Source: Desulfomonile tiedjei DSM 6799 | Lineage (GTDB): Bacteria > Desulfobacterota > Desulfomonilia > Desulfomonilales > Desulfomonilaceae | Assembly: GCF_000266945.1 (NCBI RefSeq) | Contig: NC_018025.1 | Location: 3,724,001-3,788,000 of the forward strand | Direction of reading: 5' to 3' | DNA: 64,000 bases | The notes under the pieces: model-generated | The model's input: only the letters and a program-made list of their open reading frames with translations | Told to the model about the DNA's origin: nothing | Databases searched by the model: none | Translations under genes and position numbers: made by a program | Part shown: in pieces, positions 54,611 to 63,149 of the stretch | Layout: each line of letters opens with the position of its first letter | How positions within the stretch are numbered: the stretch's first letter is position 1

Positions 54611-54716
54611 GTGTGTTCCTCGCGGATACCTCGATGCTGATGAACACGAGCAGCTCGAATCGAATCGGCCCCGGGTTCCAACGCAAAAGATCCTGGCAAC
54701 TCGTCACCTGATGTCC

Positions 54717-55466
54717 TTACCACCACCTCACCAGATCGGTCACCTGCTTACGAATTTTCACGAATTCGCGGTCGGTAATGTCTCTCGGATAATCGAGATG
54801 ATCCACCATGACTTCCTCTTTGATCTTGGTAGGTTTCGGCGTGCACACCAGTATCCTCTCGGACAGGTACACCGCTTCTTCAAGATTGTGAGTCACGAAT
54901 ATTACGGTCTGCTTAGTCTTCTGCCACAGCCGAACAAGACTGTTTTCGATATGGAACCGGGTGCTGGTGTCCAGTTGTCCGAAAGGTTCGTCCATCAGCA
55001 GCATGTCCGGCTCGGTAACGAAAGCCCTTGCGATGGCTACACGCTGTTTCATCCCTGCGGAAATCTGGTTTGGGAAGAAATCCTTGAATTTCGTCAATCC
55101 TGTGAGGTCAAGAACGTTACCTACCCTTTCCTTGATTTCCGATTTCGGGTAACCCTTGATTTCAAGCCCGATCTTTACGTTGTCCCAAACGGTCCTCCAC
55201 GGAAGGCAGGATGGTTCCTGAAACACAAAGGAAATATTGTGCTTCTTGAAATCCACAGGTTCACCATCCATGATGACGGATCCTTTTGTTATAGGCATGA
55301 GCCTCGTCACTACATTGCAGAACGTGGTTTTGCCACAACCCGTCGGGCCGACAACACATAGGAATTCGGAATCGTAGATATCGAAGTTGATATCGTTCAA
55401 GACGACCAGATCCCCGAAGTGCTTGCAAAGATCCCTCACCTGAATTTTAACTTTCTTTGCGGCCAT
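54717..55466 (-). CDS. ABC transporter ATP-binding protein (taurine/nitrate type), ATPase 2
   Basis: This 249-residue ATPase has Walker A VVGPTGCGKTTF, Q-loop FVFQEPSCLPWRTVWDNV, Walker B MLLMDEPFGQLD and the switch His in FVTHNLEEAVYLSERI, all typical of the SsuB/TauB/NrtD group. The signature reads ISAGMKQRVAIARAF, so the first Gly of LSGG is Ala. The start at 55466 fits the family; the frame is open to 55532. It lies 20 bp downstream of the other ATPase gene. Two different ATPases beside one permease suggest a heterodimeric motor or exchangeable subunits. Confidence 0.9.
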   Translation of the reverse strand: MAAKKVKIQVRDLCKHFGDLVVLNDINFDIYDSEFLCVVGPTGCGKTTFCNVVTRLMPITKGSVIMDGEPVDFKKHNISFVFQEPSCLPWRTVWDNVKIGLEIKGYPKSEIKERVGNVLDLTGLTKFKDFFPNQISAGMKQRVAIARAFVTEPDMLLMDEPFGQLDTSTRFHIENSLVRLWQKTKQTVIFVTHNLEEAVYLSERILVCTPKPTKIKEEVMVDHLDYPRDITDREFVKIRKQVTDLVRWW

Positions 55467-55485
55467 GCCCTGTCCCTCTATTCTG

Positions 55486-56226
55486 TTATTCGACGATTTC
55501 GCATTCTCTGGTAATAGTAGCTCGGAACTCAAGGAATTCCGGGCTCGTCAGATCCCTCGGTCTCGGTAGGTCCACGGTGTACTCGCCTTTCATATGCGCC
55601 GGGAGCTTCGAAAGCACAATGATCCTGCTGGCAAGGTACACGGCCTCTTCGATGTTGTTGGTGATGAAGACCACAGTCTTCTTTTCCTGCTCCCAAATGC
55701 GCATGATTTCGATCTGCATCAGGTATCGTGTCTGAGCGTCAAGGTGACCGAAGGGTTCATCCATAATCAGGAGATCCGGATTAGTCGCATATGCTCTGGC
55801 AATGGCGACTCTCTGCTTCATTCCCCCGGAAATCTGCCATGGGTAGTAGTCTTCGAAGCCGGCCATGTCTACCAGCTTAATCACGTCTTTTGCCCTTTGA
55901 ATCGCTTTTGCGCCGTCCACTCCCCGTATCTCGAGTCCCATGGAGACGTCTTCGATCATGGTGTACCACGGGATGCACGACGGCTCCTGAAAGACATAGG
56001 ATATGTTGTGTACGTGGGGGTCGATGATCTCACCCCTGATTCTCACTTTCCCGGCTGTGGGCTTTTCAATACCGGACAGGATGTTACCCAGAGTGGTCTT
56101 TCCGCAGCCTGTCGGTCCCACGATTACCAGGAACTCGTTCTCCTCCACCGAGAAGACCAGGTTGTCCAGAACATCCATGCTCGAATATTTCTTGCTTATG
56201 TTGACATCAAGAAGTTGGCTGGCCAT
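55486..56226 (-). CDS. ABC transporter ATP-binding protein (taurine/nitrate type), ATPase 1
   Basis: This 246-residue ATPase has Walker A VVGPTGCGKTTLG, Q-loop YVFQEPSCIPWYTMIEDV, signature QISGGMKQRVAIARAYA and Walker B LLIMDEPFGHLD. The signature is canonical, in contrast to the sister ATPase. ATG 56226 (MASQLL) fits the start; the permease gene ends just before, at 56238. The two ATPases share about the same architecture and probably arose by duplication. Confidence 0.9.
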   Translation of the reverse strand: MASQLLDVNISKKYSSMDVLDNLVFSVEENEFLVIVGPTGCGKTTLGNILSGIEKPTAGKVRIRGEIIDPHVHNISYVFQEPSCIPWYTMIEDVSMGLEIRGVDGAKAIQRAKDVIKLVDMAGFEDYYPWQISGGMKQRVAIARAYATNPDLLIMDEPFGHLDAQTRYLMQIEIMRIWEQEKKTVVFITNNIEEAVYLASRIIVLSKLPAHMKGEYTVDLPRPRDLTSPEFLEFRATITRECEIVE

Positions 56227-56237
56227 TTTTTTCTCAC

Positions 56238-57029
56238 CTAGTCGATGGAGACTTCCGACCTCCATCTGAATAACCTTCGTTCTACCACGATAAAGATCTC
56301 ATTCATGAGAAACCCGATGACCCCTATCACGAGCATCCCTACGATAATCTCGGGCATTCTGATCAGCTCGGCATACTTCAGAATGAGTCGGCCGACACCT
56401 ACCATCTCGCCGCCAATCATTTCCGCTGCCACGATACACATCCACGCAATCCCCAGTCCGACTCTCATGCCTGTAGCGATATCCGGCAGCACGGAAGGAA
56501 TAACGATTTTTCGGATGATGTACCAACGCGGCGCTCCGAAAACCTTTGCCACATTGACGTGGATAGGGTTCACATGGGTCACGCTAAGGAGCGTGGTGAT
56601 AAAAATGGGAAAGAACGCTCCCAACCAGATTAAGAAGGCGTAGCGGGAAAATCCGACAAGGAGGACTATGGCCAACGGAATCCAGGCGATGGGTGGTATA
56701 AAACGTACCGGTTCCAGAATGGCACGGGTTCGGTTGTAGATCTTCGGCTTGAGTCCCAGGGCCAGTCCAAGAGGAATTCCAAGGATGCACGCGGCTGCAA
56801 AGCCAGCAAATATCCTCACAAGACTAGCCCATATGTGAGCCCCCAGACCAATCTGCTCTATGTCACCCTCAGTGATCAACCCCACAAAAGCTTTCCAGAC
56901 CGCGGAGAGAGACGGAAAAAATGGTGAATTCTGCCAATAAGAGAAGATTGACCACAGGATAGCGACTACAACAAGACTCACAAGATTGTATACTACCGTC
57001 TTGGTCTCTTCTATTGTTTTTCCATTCAT
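56238..57029 (-). CDS. ABC transporter permease (SsuC/TauC family)
   Basis: This 263-residue membrane subunit has about six hydrophobic helices and the EAA loop FGAPRWYIIRKIVIPSVLPDIATGMRVGLGIAW (residues about 165-195), typical of the taurine/sulfonate/nitrate permease family. It forms the channel of the transporter encoded with the binding protein upstream and two ATPases downstream. Spacing to both is short. Confidence 0.92.
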   Translation of the reverse strand: MNGKTIEETKTVVYNLVSLVVVAILWSIFSYWQNSPFFPSLSAVWKAFVGLITEGDIEQIGLGAHIWASLVRIFAGFAAACILGIPLGLALGLKPKIYNRTRAILEPVRFIPPIAWIPLAIVLLVGFSRYAFLIWLGAFFPIFITTLLSVTHVNPIHVNVAKVFGAPRWYIIRKIVIPSVLPDIATGMRVGLGIAWMCIVAAEMIGGEMVGVGRLILKYAELIRMPEIIVGMLVIGVIGFLMNEIFIVVERRLFRWRSEVSID

Positions 57030-57119
57030 ACGTGAATCTCCCTGAATTGGTGATCTCGGAGCCTGATGTCCACCGGTTTTGTATTGAAATGTATTCTGGG
57101 GCCATCAGACTCGAGAGCC

Positions 57120-58097
57120 CTATTTCTTGGTCAGACACTCATCCAGAATCGCAGGCTGATAAACGGCCTTGATGAAGTCGTCCATATTCTTTATGGAATC
57201 TTTTTGGATTTTACCGCTGGTAATCAGACCTTCTGCCTGCAGCTTGAGACTCTCCACATTGCAATAGGGCGGAAAGGGATGCTTTACGGTCTGGAGTGCC
57301 GTGCGAATCACTTCCTCTTTCATACCTGTCTTCTGGGCCATCATTGCCACAGATTCATCATAATGCGTTCTGAACCACTCACACGCTTCCAAATAAACCT
57401 TTAACACCTTGGCCACTGTCTCAGGATCTTTTTTGAGGATTGACCCTTTGGTGACGATGACGCAGCACTGATGATCGGGAAGAATATCCTTGGAAGTGAG
57501 AATCTGATGGCCATACCCGAGATCGACTGCTCGAGTCGGATGAGGCGCCCATGCAATGAAGCCGTCAACCTCACCTTTTTGCAGGAAGAGCGGCATATCA
57601 GAGACTTTCATATGTTTGTGACGTATCTTGATGTTCTCTTTCCTGGCCACCATGTCCACCATAGCATCCTGAATGGAACCGATACCCGGGGTGCCAACGC
57701 TCTTGTCTGCGAGATCCTTGGGAACTTTTATGCTGTCTTTAACCACAATACTGGATCCTTCAGAATTGGCGCTGGCAAGAATAACTACATCAACCCCTTG
57801 CCCTCTGGTAATCATGACAGGCACGGCTCCAAGACTGCCAAAGTCAATCTGCCCGGACGTGAAGTCTTGCATCAGGTAGGCGCCTGCGAGAAACTCTTGC
57901 CACGCCACCTTGAAGCCTGCTGCCTCCAGCATTTGCTTTTCTTTCATGATCATCACGCCGGGACTGTGTAGCTGATCGGCCACCAGGTACCCGAAACGGA
58001 TTTCCTTCGTTTGACCACTTGCCGGTCCCTGAAGCCCCAAGAGGAGGAGGAAAACCACTACGACTGGAAAGACTGACCGCATGGCTGCTCGTTTCAT
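57120..58097 (-). CDS. ABC transporter substrate-binding protein (NMT1/TauA type)
   Basis: This 325-residue periplasmic binding protein has the signal peptide MKRAAMRSVFPVVVVFLLLL with cleavage after the following GLQGPASG. The mature part starts KEIRFGYLVADQLHSPG and shows the NMT1/SsuA pattern (DFTSGQIDFGSLGAVPVMITRGQGVDVV, ADKSVGTPGIGSIQDAMVDM). The family binds sulfonates, nitrate, pyrimidine precursors and other small organics, so the ligand cannot be named. The start at 58097 is chosen for the signal peptide; the frame is open to 58157. Confidence 0.9.
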   Translation of the reverse strand: MKRAAMRSVFPVVVVFLLLLGLQGPASGQTKEIRFGYLVADQLHSPGVMIMKEKQMLEAAGFKVAWQEFLAGAYLMQDFTSGQIDFGSLGAVPVMITRGQGVDVVILASANSEGSSIVVKDSIKVPKDLADKSVGTPGIGSIQDAMVDMVARKENIKIRHKHMKVSDMPLFLQKGEVDGFIAWAPHPTRAVDLGYGHQILTSKDILPDHQCCVIVTKGSILKKDPETVAKVLKVYLEACEWFRTHYDESVAMMAQKTGMKEEVIRTALQTVKHPFPPYCNVESLKLQAEGLITSGKIQKDSIKNMDDFIKAVYQPAILDECLTKK

Positions 58098-58153
58098 AAC
58101 TCTGCTCCTTCTGAAATAAAGGGTGGAACTTCGTACCTTTGATGAGTTCAACT

Positions 58154-59098
58154 TCATGGTGTTCTAACCATTGTTGCTTCAGATGAATCGTATAGTACTT
58201 CGACGTCGGAATCGGTTACGTGAAACTCTTTTTTCAGAATAAGTTCCTTGAGATATTCCGCTAATTTCTCATCGGATTCGGTAAAGTAACGGGTGTCTTT
58301 CTCAGGCTTCATCTTGCTCAGGTACGTGCTGACGCTCGCTAGCACCGAATCATCCAGAACCGGTATCGCCAGGGCCACGGAATATGCGATTGGAGAGCTG
58401 TTGCTCATCGACTGATCATGAATGAGTAATGGCGTCATCCCAAACATCTCAGCAGACAAAGATAGCGCTTCTCTGGCGGAAGAACCGTAGGATCCACGGC
58501 CGATTACGATGCCGGGCACTTTATTCAACAGCACTTTATTGCCTCTCCGGATAGTCCGAAGATGGGCGTTCATACTTGGGCCGTCATCACCAGCATTAAC
58601 ACGTGAAGTCGGGATAAACGTGTTGTACGTGAACATCCTAGCGAACTGAAGAGTTTCCGATGCAAAAGAATTGTGATACATGTCTCCTTCTGCAGAAAGG
58701 CACTTCACCCGAATTTCTCTGTTATTCAGAATGTCTACGAGCAGCCTTGCTCCGCATGGGATTTCACTCGTGTCATCACAGACTTCGTCAGCAAAAATCA
58801 GCGTGTCCACTACGCCAAGCCGCTCGTTCGGAGCAGGGCCCGGGTGACCTGGAACGCCATTCAGCCATATCTTCTTGGCTCTCGTGAAAGTTCCCCGTCC
58901 AGCAACCGGAACCAGAAGCATGGCTGCGCTTCCTGAAATACTGCTGTGGAAAGCCATCGTAATCAGGTCCACATCAAGGGATGTCAAGTCTTCCCCTGAT
59001 TTCATTCGATTTAGGAGTTCCATTTCGGTGTAGACCTTCGCTTCTCCAGCCATGATCTTGCTGTTTATCATCGAAATACTCTGTTCAAAGGCGCACAT
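58154..59098 (-). CDS. DUF39-family protein, short form without ferredoxin domain
   Basis: This 314-residue protein aligns by eye with the N-terminal part of the larger DUF39 gene at 60503: LITMAFHSSISGSAAMLLVP versus VVTTGTRGVMSGTSAMLAIP, KIWLNGVPGHPGPAPNERLG versus QMWLNGVPCILSSNTEEV, and LLNKVPGIVIGRGS versus LLNGAPGVIVGNGT. The C-terminal 4Fe-4S domain of the longer protein is missing. DUF39 proteins work with UPF0280 and ferredoxin proteins in sulfur insertion to make homocysteine. Both copies resemble the methanogenesis-marker-16 branch (SG-SA core in place of the MCSSGA cysteine), from memory. It lies next to the HdrD-like gene; the two frames nearly abut. Confidence 0.85.
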   Translation of the reverse strand: MCAFEQSISMINSKIMAGEAKVYTEMELLNRMKSGEDLTSLDVDLITMAFHSSISGSAAMLLVPVAGRGTFTRAKKIWLNGVPGHPGPAPNERLGVVDTLIFADEVCDDTSEIPCGARLLVDILNNREIRVKCLSAEGDMYHNSFASETLQFARMFTYNTFIPTSRVNAGDDGPSMNAHLRTIRRGNKVLLNKVPGIVIGRGSYGSSAREALSLSAEMFGMTPLLIHDQSMSNSSPIAYSVALAIPVLDDSVLASVSTYLSKMKPEKDTRYFTESDEKLAEYLKELILKKEFHVTDSDVEVLYDSSEATMVRTP

Positions 59099-59117
59099 TT
59101 GAGGACTCCTCATCCGA

Positions 59118-60446
59118 CTACGACGGTTCCACAGCGCTGGCGAGATGCATGACTCTCTGCGACATGTGATTTTGCTCGATTCCATCAATGAGGTGAATCA
59201 TGCATCCCGGACATGTGGTGATGACCACATCGGCCTTTGTTCGCTTGATGGATTCGATCTTGTCCTGGCCGATCTTTCTCGAAAGATCCTGGTTTTTCAG
59301 ATTGAACGATCCTCCGAAGCCGCAGCAGCCATTGTTGTCCATCTCTACAAAACGATTTCCAAAGACTTTCTGAAGGATCGCGCGGGGTTGCTCGACGACC
59401 CTCTGATGACGGGCCAAGTGGCAGGGATCATGGTACGTGACCCGAACGTTGTCCGGCAGTAGCGATTGATAGCGAAGCGGCTTCAGGTCAGTCATTTCCA
59501 CGATAAATTCGGAGATATCCCTGACCTTGGCCGCAAATTGGGAAACCAGTGCTTTCGGGCCTCGATCTTGCACGAGACTTGCCCAGCCCTCCTTCAGAGC
59601 CGAACCGCACGTTGCACAGCCGGTGACGACGTAGTCCGCCTTCGCTTCGGATAAGACCTGCATATTGTGAAGCGCCATTTCTCTGGCAGTTTCCATGTCT
59701 CCGTTCGCATGAACCGCTGTACCGCAACATCCCTGGTTTTTTGGAAAGATCACTTCTACACCGGAACGCTGCAGTAATCGAATAAGGCTTTCTCCTACAT
59801 GCGGGAACATGAACTCGGTGGCACAACCGGAGAAATACGCAACGCGAAGGTCCTTCTTGTCACTATTGGGGTCGGGAGGGTTTATTTCCGAAATCCGTTC
59901 GCTCAAGAAACTCGCAGCAATAGAGGGAAAGTGACGAGTTCCTGCGATTCCGGTAAACAGCATCGGAATGTGACGAACCCTCCCGGATTCCGACGAAACA
60001 CCCGTTCCTGAGCTTCCCCCCTTCCTCTTGGATTCCGGAAGCATCCATTGGAATGCAGCCGCCATTCTCAGTGCCTTCTTCATGGTGTCCCTGTTCTTCA
60101 GCACGTGCCGAAAAGCCAGGGAAGAAGTCAGTGGAAGCCCGTTTTGCCTCACCAGTTCTCCTCTCACAGCCAGCATGATGAGGTCATTGCGCACACCCTG
60201 GGGGCAAGTGTTGGTACACCCCCCGCACAGGAGGCATTTCTCAAAACGATCCCTGGCGTCCGTTACGAGATCTTGCGGGTTCTCAACGAGTCCCTTGATC
60301 AGGTGATTGCGTCCGCGAGGACCATAGTTTTCATCCGCGATTTCGCTGTATACAGGGCAGTAAAACAGACAACTGCCACATCTGATACACTTCTCCACCT
60401 CATTGCGGATCGATTCGATTTCCTCTCGTGTGCCTTGACTCTTCAT
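59118..60446 (-). CDS. HdrD/GlpC-like Fe-S oxidoreductase subunit
   Basis: This 442-residue protein has two N-terminal 4Fe-4S sites (CIRCGSCLFYCPVY and CLLCGGCTNTCPQG) and two CCG domains (GCATEF with NQGCCGTAVHANGD; HDPCHLARH with NNGCCGFGGSFN). The CCG domains bind the special cluster of heterodisulfide reductase HdrD/HdrB, and GlpC/GlcF share this layout. It therefore transfers electrons to or from a disulfide or a dehydrogenase partner. The ATG at 60446 has AGGAAAAAGAG upstream. Between two DUF39 genes, it may feed electrons to thiol or persulfide chemistry; no dehydrogenase flavoprotein is adjacent. Confidence 0.9.
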   Translation of the reverse strand: MKSQGTREEIESIRNEVEKCIRCGSCLFYCPVYSEIADENYGPRGRNHLIKGLVENPQDLVTDARDRFEKCLLCGGCTNTCPQGVRNDLIMLAVRGELVRQNGLPLTSSLAFRHVLKNRDTMKKALRMAAAFQWMLPESKRKGGSSGTGVSSESGRVRHIPMLFTGIAGTRHFPSIAASFLSERISEINPPDPNSDKKDLRVAYFSGCATEFMFPHVGESLIRLLQRSGVEVIFPKNQGCCGTAVHANGDMETAREMALHNMQVLSEAKADYVVTGCATCGSALKEGWASLVQDRGPKALVSQFAAKVRDISEFIVEMTDLKPLRYQSLLPDNVRVTYHDPCHLARHQRVVEQPRAILQKVFGNRFVEMDNNGCCGFGGSFNLKNQDLSRKIGQDKIESIKRTKADVVITTCPGCMIHLIDGIEQNHMSQRVMHLASAVEPS

Positions 60447-60502
60447 CGCTCTTTTTCCTGCCCTGAGCACGTGAACCTTCGGCTTCCATCCGGAAGGCAC
60501 GG

Positions 60503-61828
60503 TCAAAGATTCCAAAATTTCAACTCAAGATCCGAGTCCGACAAAAGGAACTCTCCTTTGAGCATGAGGTCCTTGAGGTGCTCGGCTGCCTTTTCCGAGC
60601 GGTAACGGTTTGATTGTCTGAAAATGATCGGTATATCTCGTTCAAATGCATGAACTGTCCCCATGCACCCCTTCGGAATATCGCCTTTGCCTTTGAAAGC
60701 CCCGCCAAGGCAGTTGGAAGTGCAAGCGCCACAGGCCACACAGAGCGACTGATCGATACGCTTGTCTTTCCAGGAAATGGCTTTCATGGGGCAGTAGTAT
60801 TCTGCGGGACACTGAAACGAGCAGCAGATACATCGTTCCGCATCGAATTCGACTTCGAGGGGTGCGCCTTTCCAGATGTCCGCGTACGTGATACCAAAGA
60901 TGCCTATTCTGTCTCCGAGATCGGCTATTTGAAGAGGTATCGTCTCATCCAGGCAATTGGCCAGACCATCCAGTACCTCCCGATCGGTGATAGGGAAAGG
61001 AATGGCCAGACCATTGGTCACTTCTACCCCGAAGCTCGTCCTGAACCCACCCATATATTGCGGGTCCATGTCTGCCATATCTCCTGCAACACAGAGGCAT
61101 CTTTTCGCAGGACTGCTGCGGGTTCCATTGCCTACAATCACTCCCGGCGCCCCATTCAGCAGTATTTTGGTACCTGATTTCATGACTTTGCTGTAACGAT
61201 CGTTCTCTACAGGGTTGAGTTCACCGCTGCCACTTACTGTCAATCCTCTCATGAGAGGCACAGGACGGCAGGCAAAAATGGAGGTCGGATTTTCACGGTA
61301 CAACCTGTGGTTCTTGAAATTGCCAAAGGCCATATAGTTTTGAAAACAGTTTCGGAAGTTGTAGAGACGGGCAAACTTGAGTTGAGCCAGAGTGATTGAC
61401 GTGCAAATGGTGTTTCCCTCTGATGTCAAACACTCAAGATCCACCTCTTTGCCTTCCACCAGGTCTCTCAGAAGATTACCTCCTCCATAGTGTCCGTGAT
61501 GATCGCGGCTTTCGGCTGTACCGTACACCACAGCTTCCACTATGCCTGTTACCTCTTCCGTATTGGATGACAGGATGCAGGGCACTCCATTCAGCCACAT
61601 CTGCCTGGCCTTCTTAAAACTGCCATGTTCGGCTAACGGTATGGCCAGCATGGCTGATGTCCCTGACATGACACCTCTGGTGCCCGTAGTGACGACGTCC
61701 ACATCGGACACTTTGAACTTGTGCCCTCTTCTCACCTCCTTTTTGAACTCCATCGCCGTCATGACCACTGCCTGGCCACTCTTCAATTTCTCATTTATTT
61801 CGGCGACGGTCTTTCTGTCTTCTGCCAT
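60503..61828 (-). CDS. DUF39 protein with C-terminal 4Fe-4S domain (homocysteine-synthesis/methanogenesis-marker-16 type)
   Basis: This 441-residue protein has the DUF39 domain at about 1-330 (VVTTGTRGVMSGTSAMLAIP, QMWLNGVPCILS, YGGGNLLRDLVEGKEVDLEC, LLNGAPGVIVGNGT) and a ferredoxin-like region at about 345-395 with CICCSFQC...CPMKAI and CVACGACTSNCLGGA. In methanogens and sulfate reducers, DUF39, UPF0280 and a 4Fe-4S protein together convert aspartate semialdehyde and sulfide to homocysteine. The cysteine-containing MCSSGA motif of those enzymes is not present here. I infer a related but possibly different sulfur-transfer reaction. UPF0280 is encoded directly upstream. Confidence 0.88.
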   Translation of the reverse strand: MAEDRKTVAEINEKLKSGQAVVMTAMEFKKEVRRGHKFKVSDVDVVTTGTRGVMSGTSAMLAIPLAEHGSFKKARQMWLNGVPCILSSNTEEVTGIVEAVVYGTAESRDHHGHYGGGNLLRDLVEGKEVDLECLTSEGNTICTSITLAQLKFARLYNFRNCFQNYMAFGNFKNHRLYRENPTSIFACRPVPLMRGLTVSGSGELNPVENDRYSKVMKSGTKILLNGAPGVIVGNGTRSSPAKRCLCVAGDMADMDPQYMGGFRTSFGVEVTNGLAIPFPITDREVLDGLANCLDETIPLQIADLGDRIGIFGITYADIWKGAPLEVEFDAERCICCSFQCPAEYYCPMKAISWKDKRIDQSLCVACGACTSNCLGGAFKGKGDIPKGCMGTVHAFERDIPIIFRQSNRYRSEKAAEHLKDLMLKGEFLLSDSDLELKFWNL

Positions 61829-61849
61829 GTGAGACCTCCCAAGGCCCGT

Positions 61850-62587
61850 TCAATCTAGAATCTCTACCTGACCCCAAGCACCCATTTTGTCGTTTACGAG
61901 TATGACTACTCCGTTCACACCTATTTCCCGGGCCTTTTCAATCGCGCTCTCCACATCACGAGGTCCTTTCACCAGATTACCGACGGCAGTGGCAGCCGCA
62001 TCCGCTAGCGATGCCGAAGAAGCAACCACCATGACAGCATCGGCACAACCAAAACTGAGTGAATGCCCCAGGGTTCCTGAAGACGTGCAAATTCCTATAG
62101 GTTCCGGGGTTGCATCCAAGGCTATTCTCAACCCCTTGAACATCGAGCTTTCAGCCAGGAGAAGCATTTCTCTACGCTTTGAGGAGAAAAGGAAGATGTC
62201 TCCTCCGTTCTCCACTATCAGTTCATGGCTGAAGGGCATGAGATCCATTCCGACGAATTCCGAAATCGCACCTGCAACCGATGCCATCGGCCCCACGCCA
62301 CATTGCGTCGAAACTGAAATCATGGTCTTGACAATCTTCGCTGCTGTGTCATCCGGAGGAACGGGAACCAAAGACCGGGCAAAAAAAGGATGACTTACGA
62401 TGTACTCTTCAATCTGCCGCCGATAGTGCATCACCGTGGGGAAGGCTTTGCGACTCAGGTTGGTCGTACCCGAAATCAAGAGATCGGTTTGCTTGATGCG
62501 AATTCTCGCGGAGATCAACTCCTTTGAGTTGACCAGTCCTCGATACAGGTCCGCATCTATTTCTCTGGGTACAGGCATTTGATCCAT
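61850..62587 (-). CDS. UPF0280 (COG2122) family protein
   Basis: This 245-residue ApbE-related protein has MISVSTQCGVGPMASVAGAISEFVGMDLMP, then SHELIVENGGDIFLFSSKRREMLLLAESS, GICTSSGTLGHSLSFGCADAVMVVA and DAAATAVGNLVKG, the UPF0280 hallmarks. In Methanosarcina and Desulfovibrio, UPF0280 acts with DUF39 in homocysteine formation. Its place just upstream of the DUF39-ferredoxin gene repeats that pairing. The function in this operon is inferred from the partnership only. Confidence 0.92.
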   Translation of the reverse strand: MDQMPVPREIDADLYRGLVNSKELISARIRIKQTDLLISGTTNLSRKAFPTVMHYRRQIEEYIVSHPFFARSLVPVPPDDTAAKIVKTMISVSTQCGVGPMASVAGAISEFVGMDLMPFSHELIVENGGDIFLFSSKRREMLLLAESSMFKGLRIALDATPEPIGICTSSGTLGHSLSFGCADAVMVVASSASLADAAATAVGNLVKGPRDVESAIEKAREIGVNGVVILVNDKMGAWGQVEILD

Positions 62588-62590
62588 CCC

Positions 62591-63085
62591 TCACGCCGTG
62601 ATCTGGATGTCACCCATTTCACGGAGTCGTTTCTCGTTCAGGACGAAGGCTACATCTTTCGCATGGCCGAAATAGATGCATTTCATGGTGCACCGCGTTG
62701 CGCATGCAGGCATGAACCCCATTTCCAGCCGATCCACACAAGAGTCGCAACTTTTAGCTCGTCGATCGGGTTGTTGTCCGAAGGGACAGGTGATCCAAAA
62801 ATTGTACTGGCTATAATAGTCACAAGGTGTATCGCAGTGACGGCATGATAAAGGCATGCGCAGGAGCGGCTGAATACTTGGACTCTTGCCGGCGTGTACC
62901 CCGATAGCTCTGCAGGAATCGGGTTCGTGAATATCCGCGGTGTGTTCGATTCGGCATGCGATCTGGCAAGCGCCGCAGGATATGCAGCGGTCCAGGTCAA
63001 CCATGAGAACCAGTTCCGCAGGATTTCCCTTATCCAGATCGGCCACGGAGACCTTGAAGTTTTTGCTCACATAGAGGACTTTCAT
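62591..63085 (-). CDS. 4Fe-4S dicluster ferredoxin (DMSO reductase-type electron-transfer subunit)
   Basis: This 164-residue protein of the DmsB/PhsB/TtrB type has cysteine groups for several clusters: CISCGACQIACRIEH, CRHCDTPCDYYSQYNFWITC, and CDSCVDRLEMGFMPACATRC then MKCIYFG. It would pass electrons to or from the molybdopterin subunit encoded 65 bp upstream. No signal peptide is seen, so it would travel with a Tat-exported partner or stay in the cytoplasm. UPF0280 follows 4 bp downstream. Confidence 0.88.
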   Translation of the reverse strand: MKVLYVSKNFKVSVADLDKGNPAELVLMVDLDRCISCGACQIACRIEHTADIHEPDSCRAIGVHAGKSPSIQPLLRMPLSCRHCDTPCDYYSQYNFWITCPFGQQPDRRAKSCDSCVDRLEMGFMPACATRCTMKCIYFGHAKDVAFVLNEKRLREMGDIQITA

Positions 63086-63149
63086 TTCTCAACATTCCTC
63101 CGGGTTGTCTCCGCGCAAGGAATCGTTTCGAGCAACCATCGCTGCGGGT

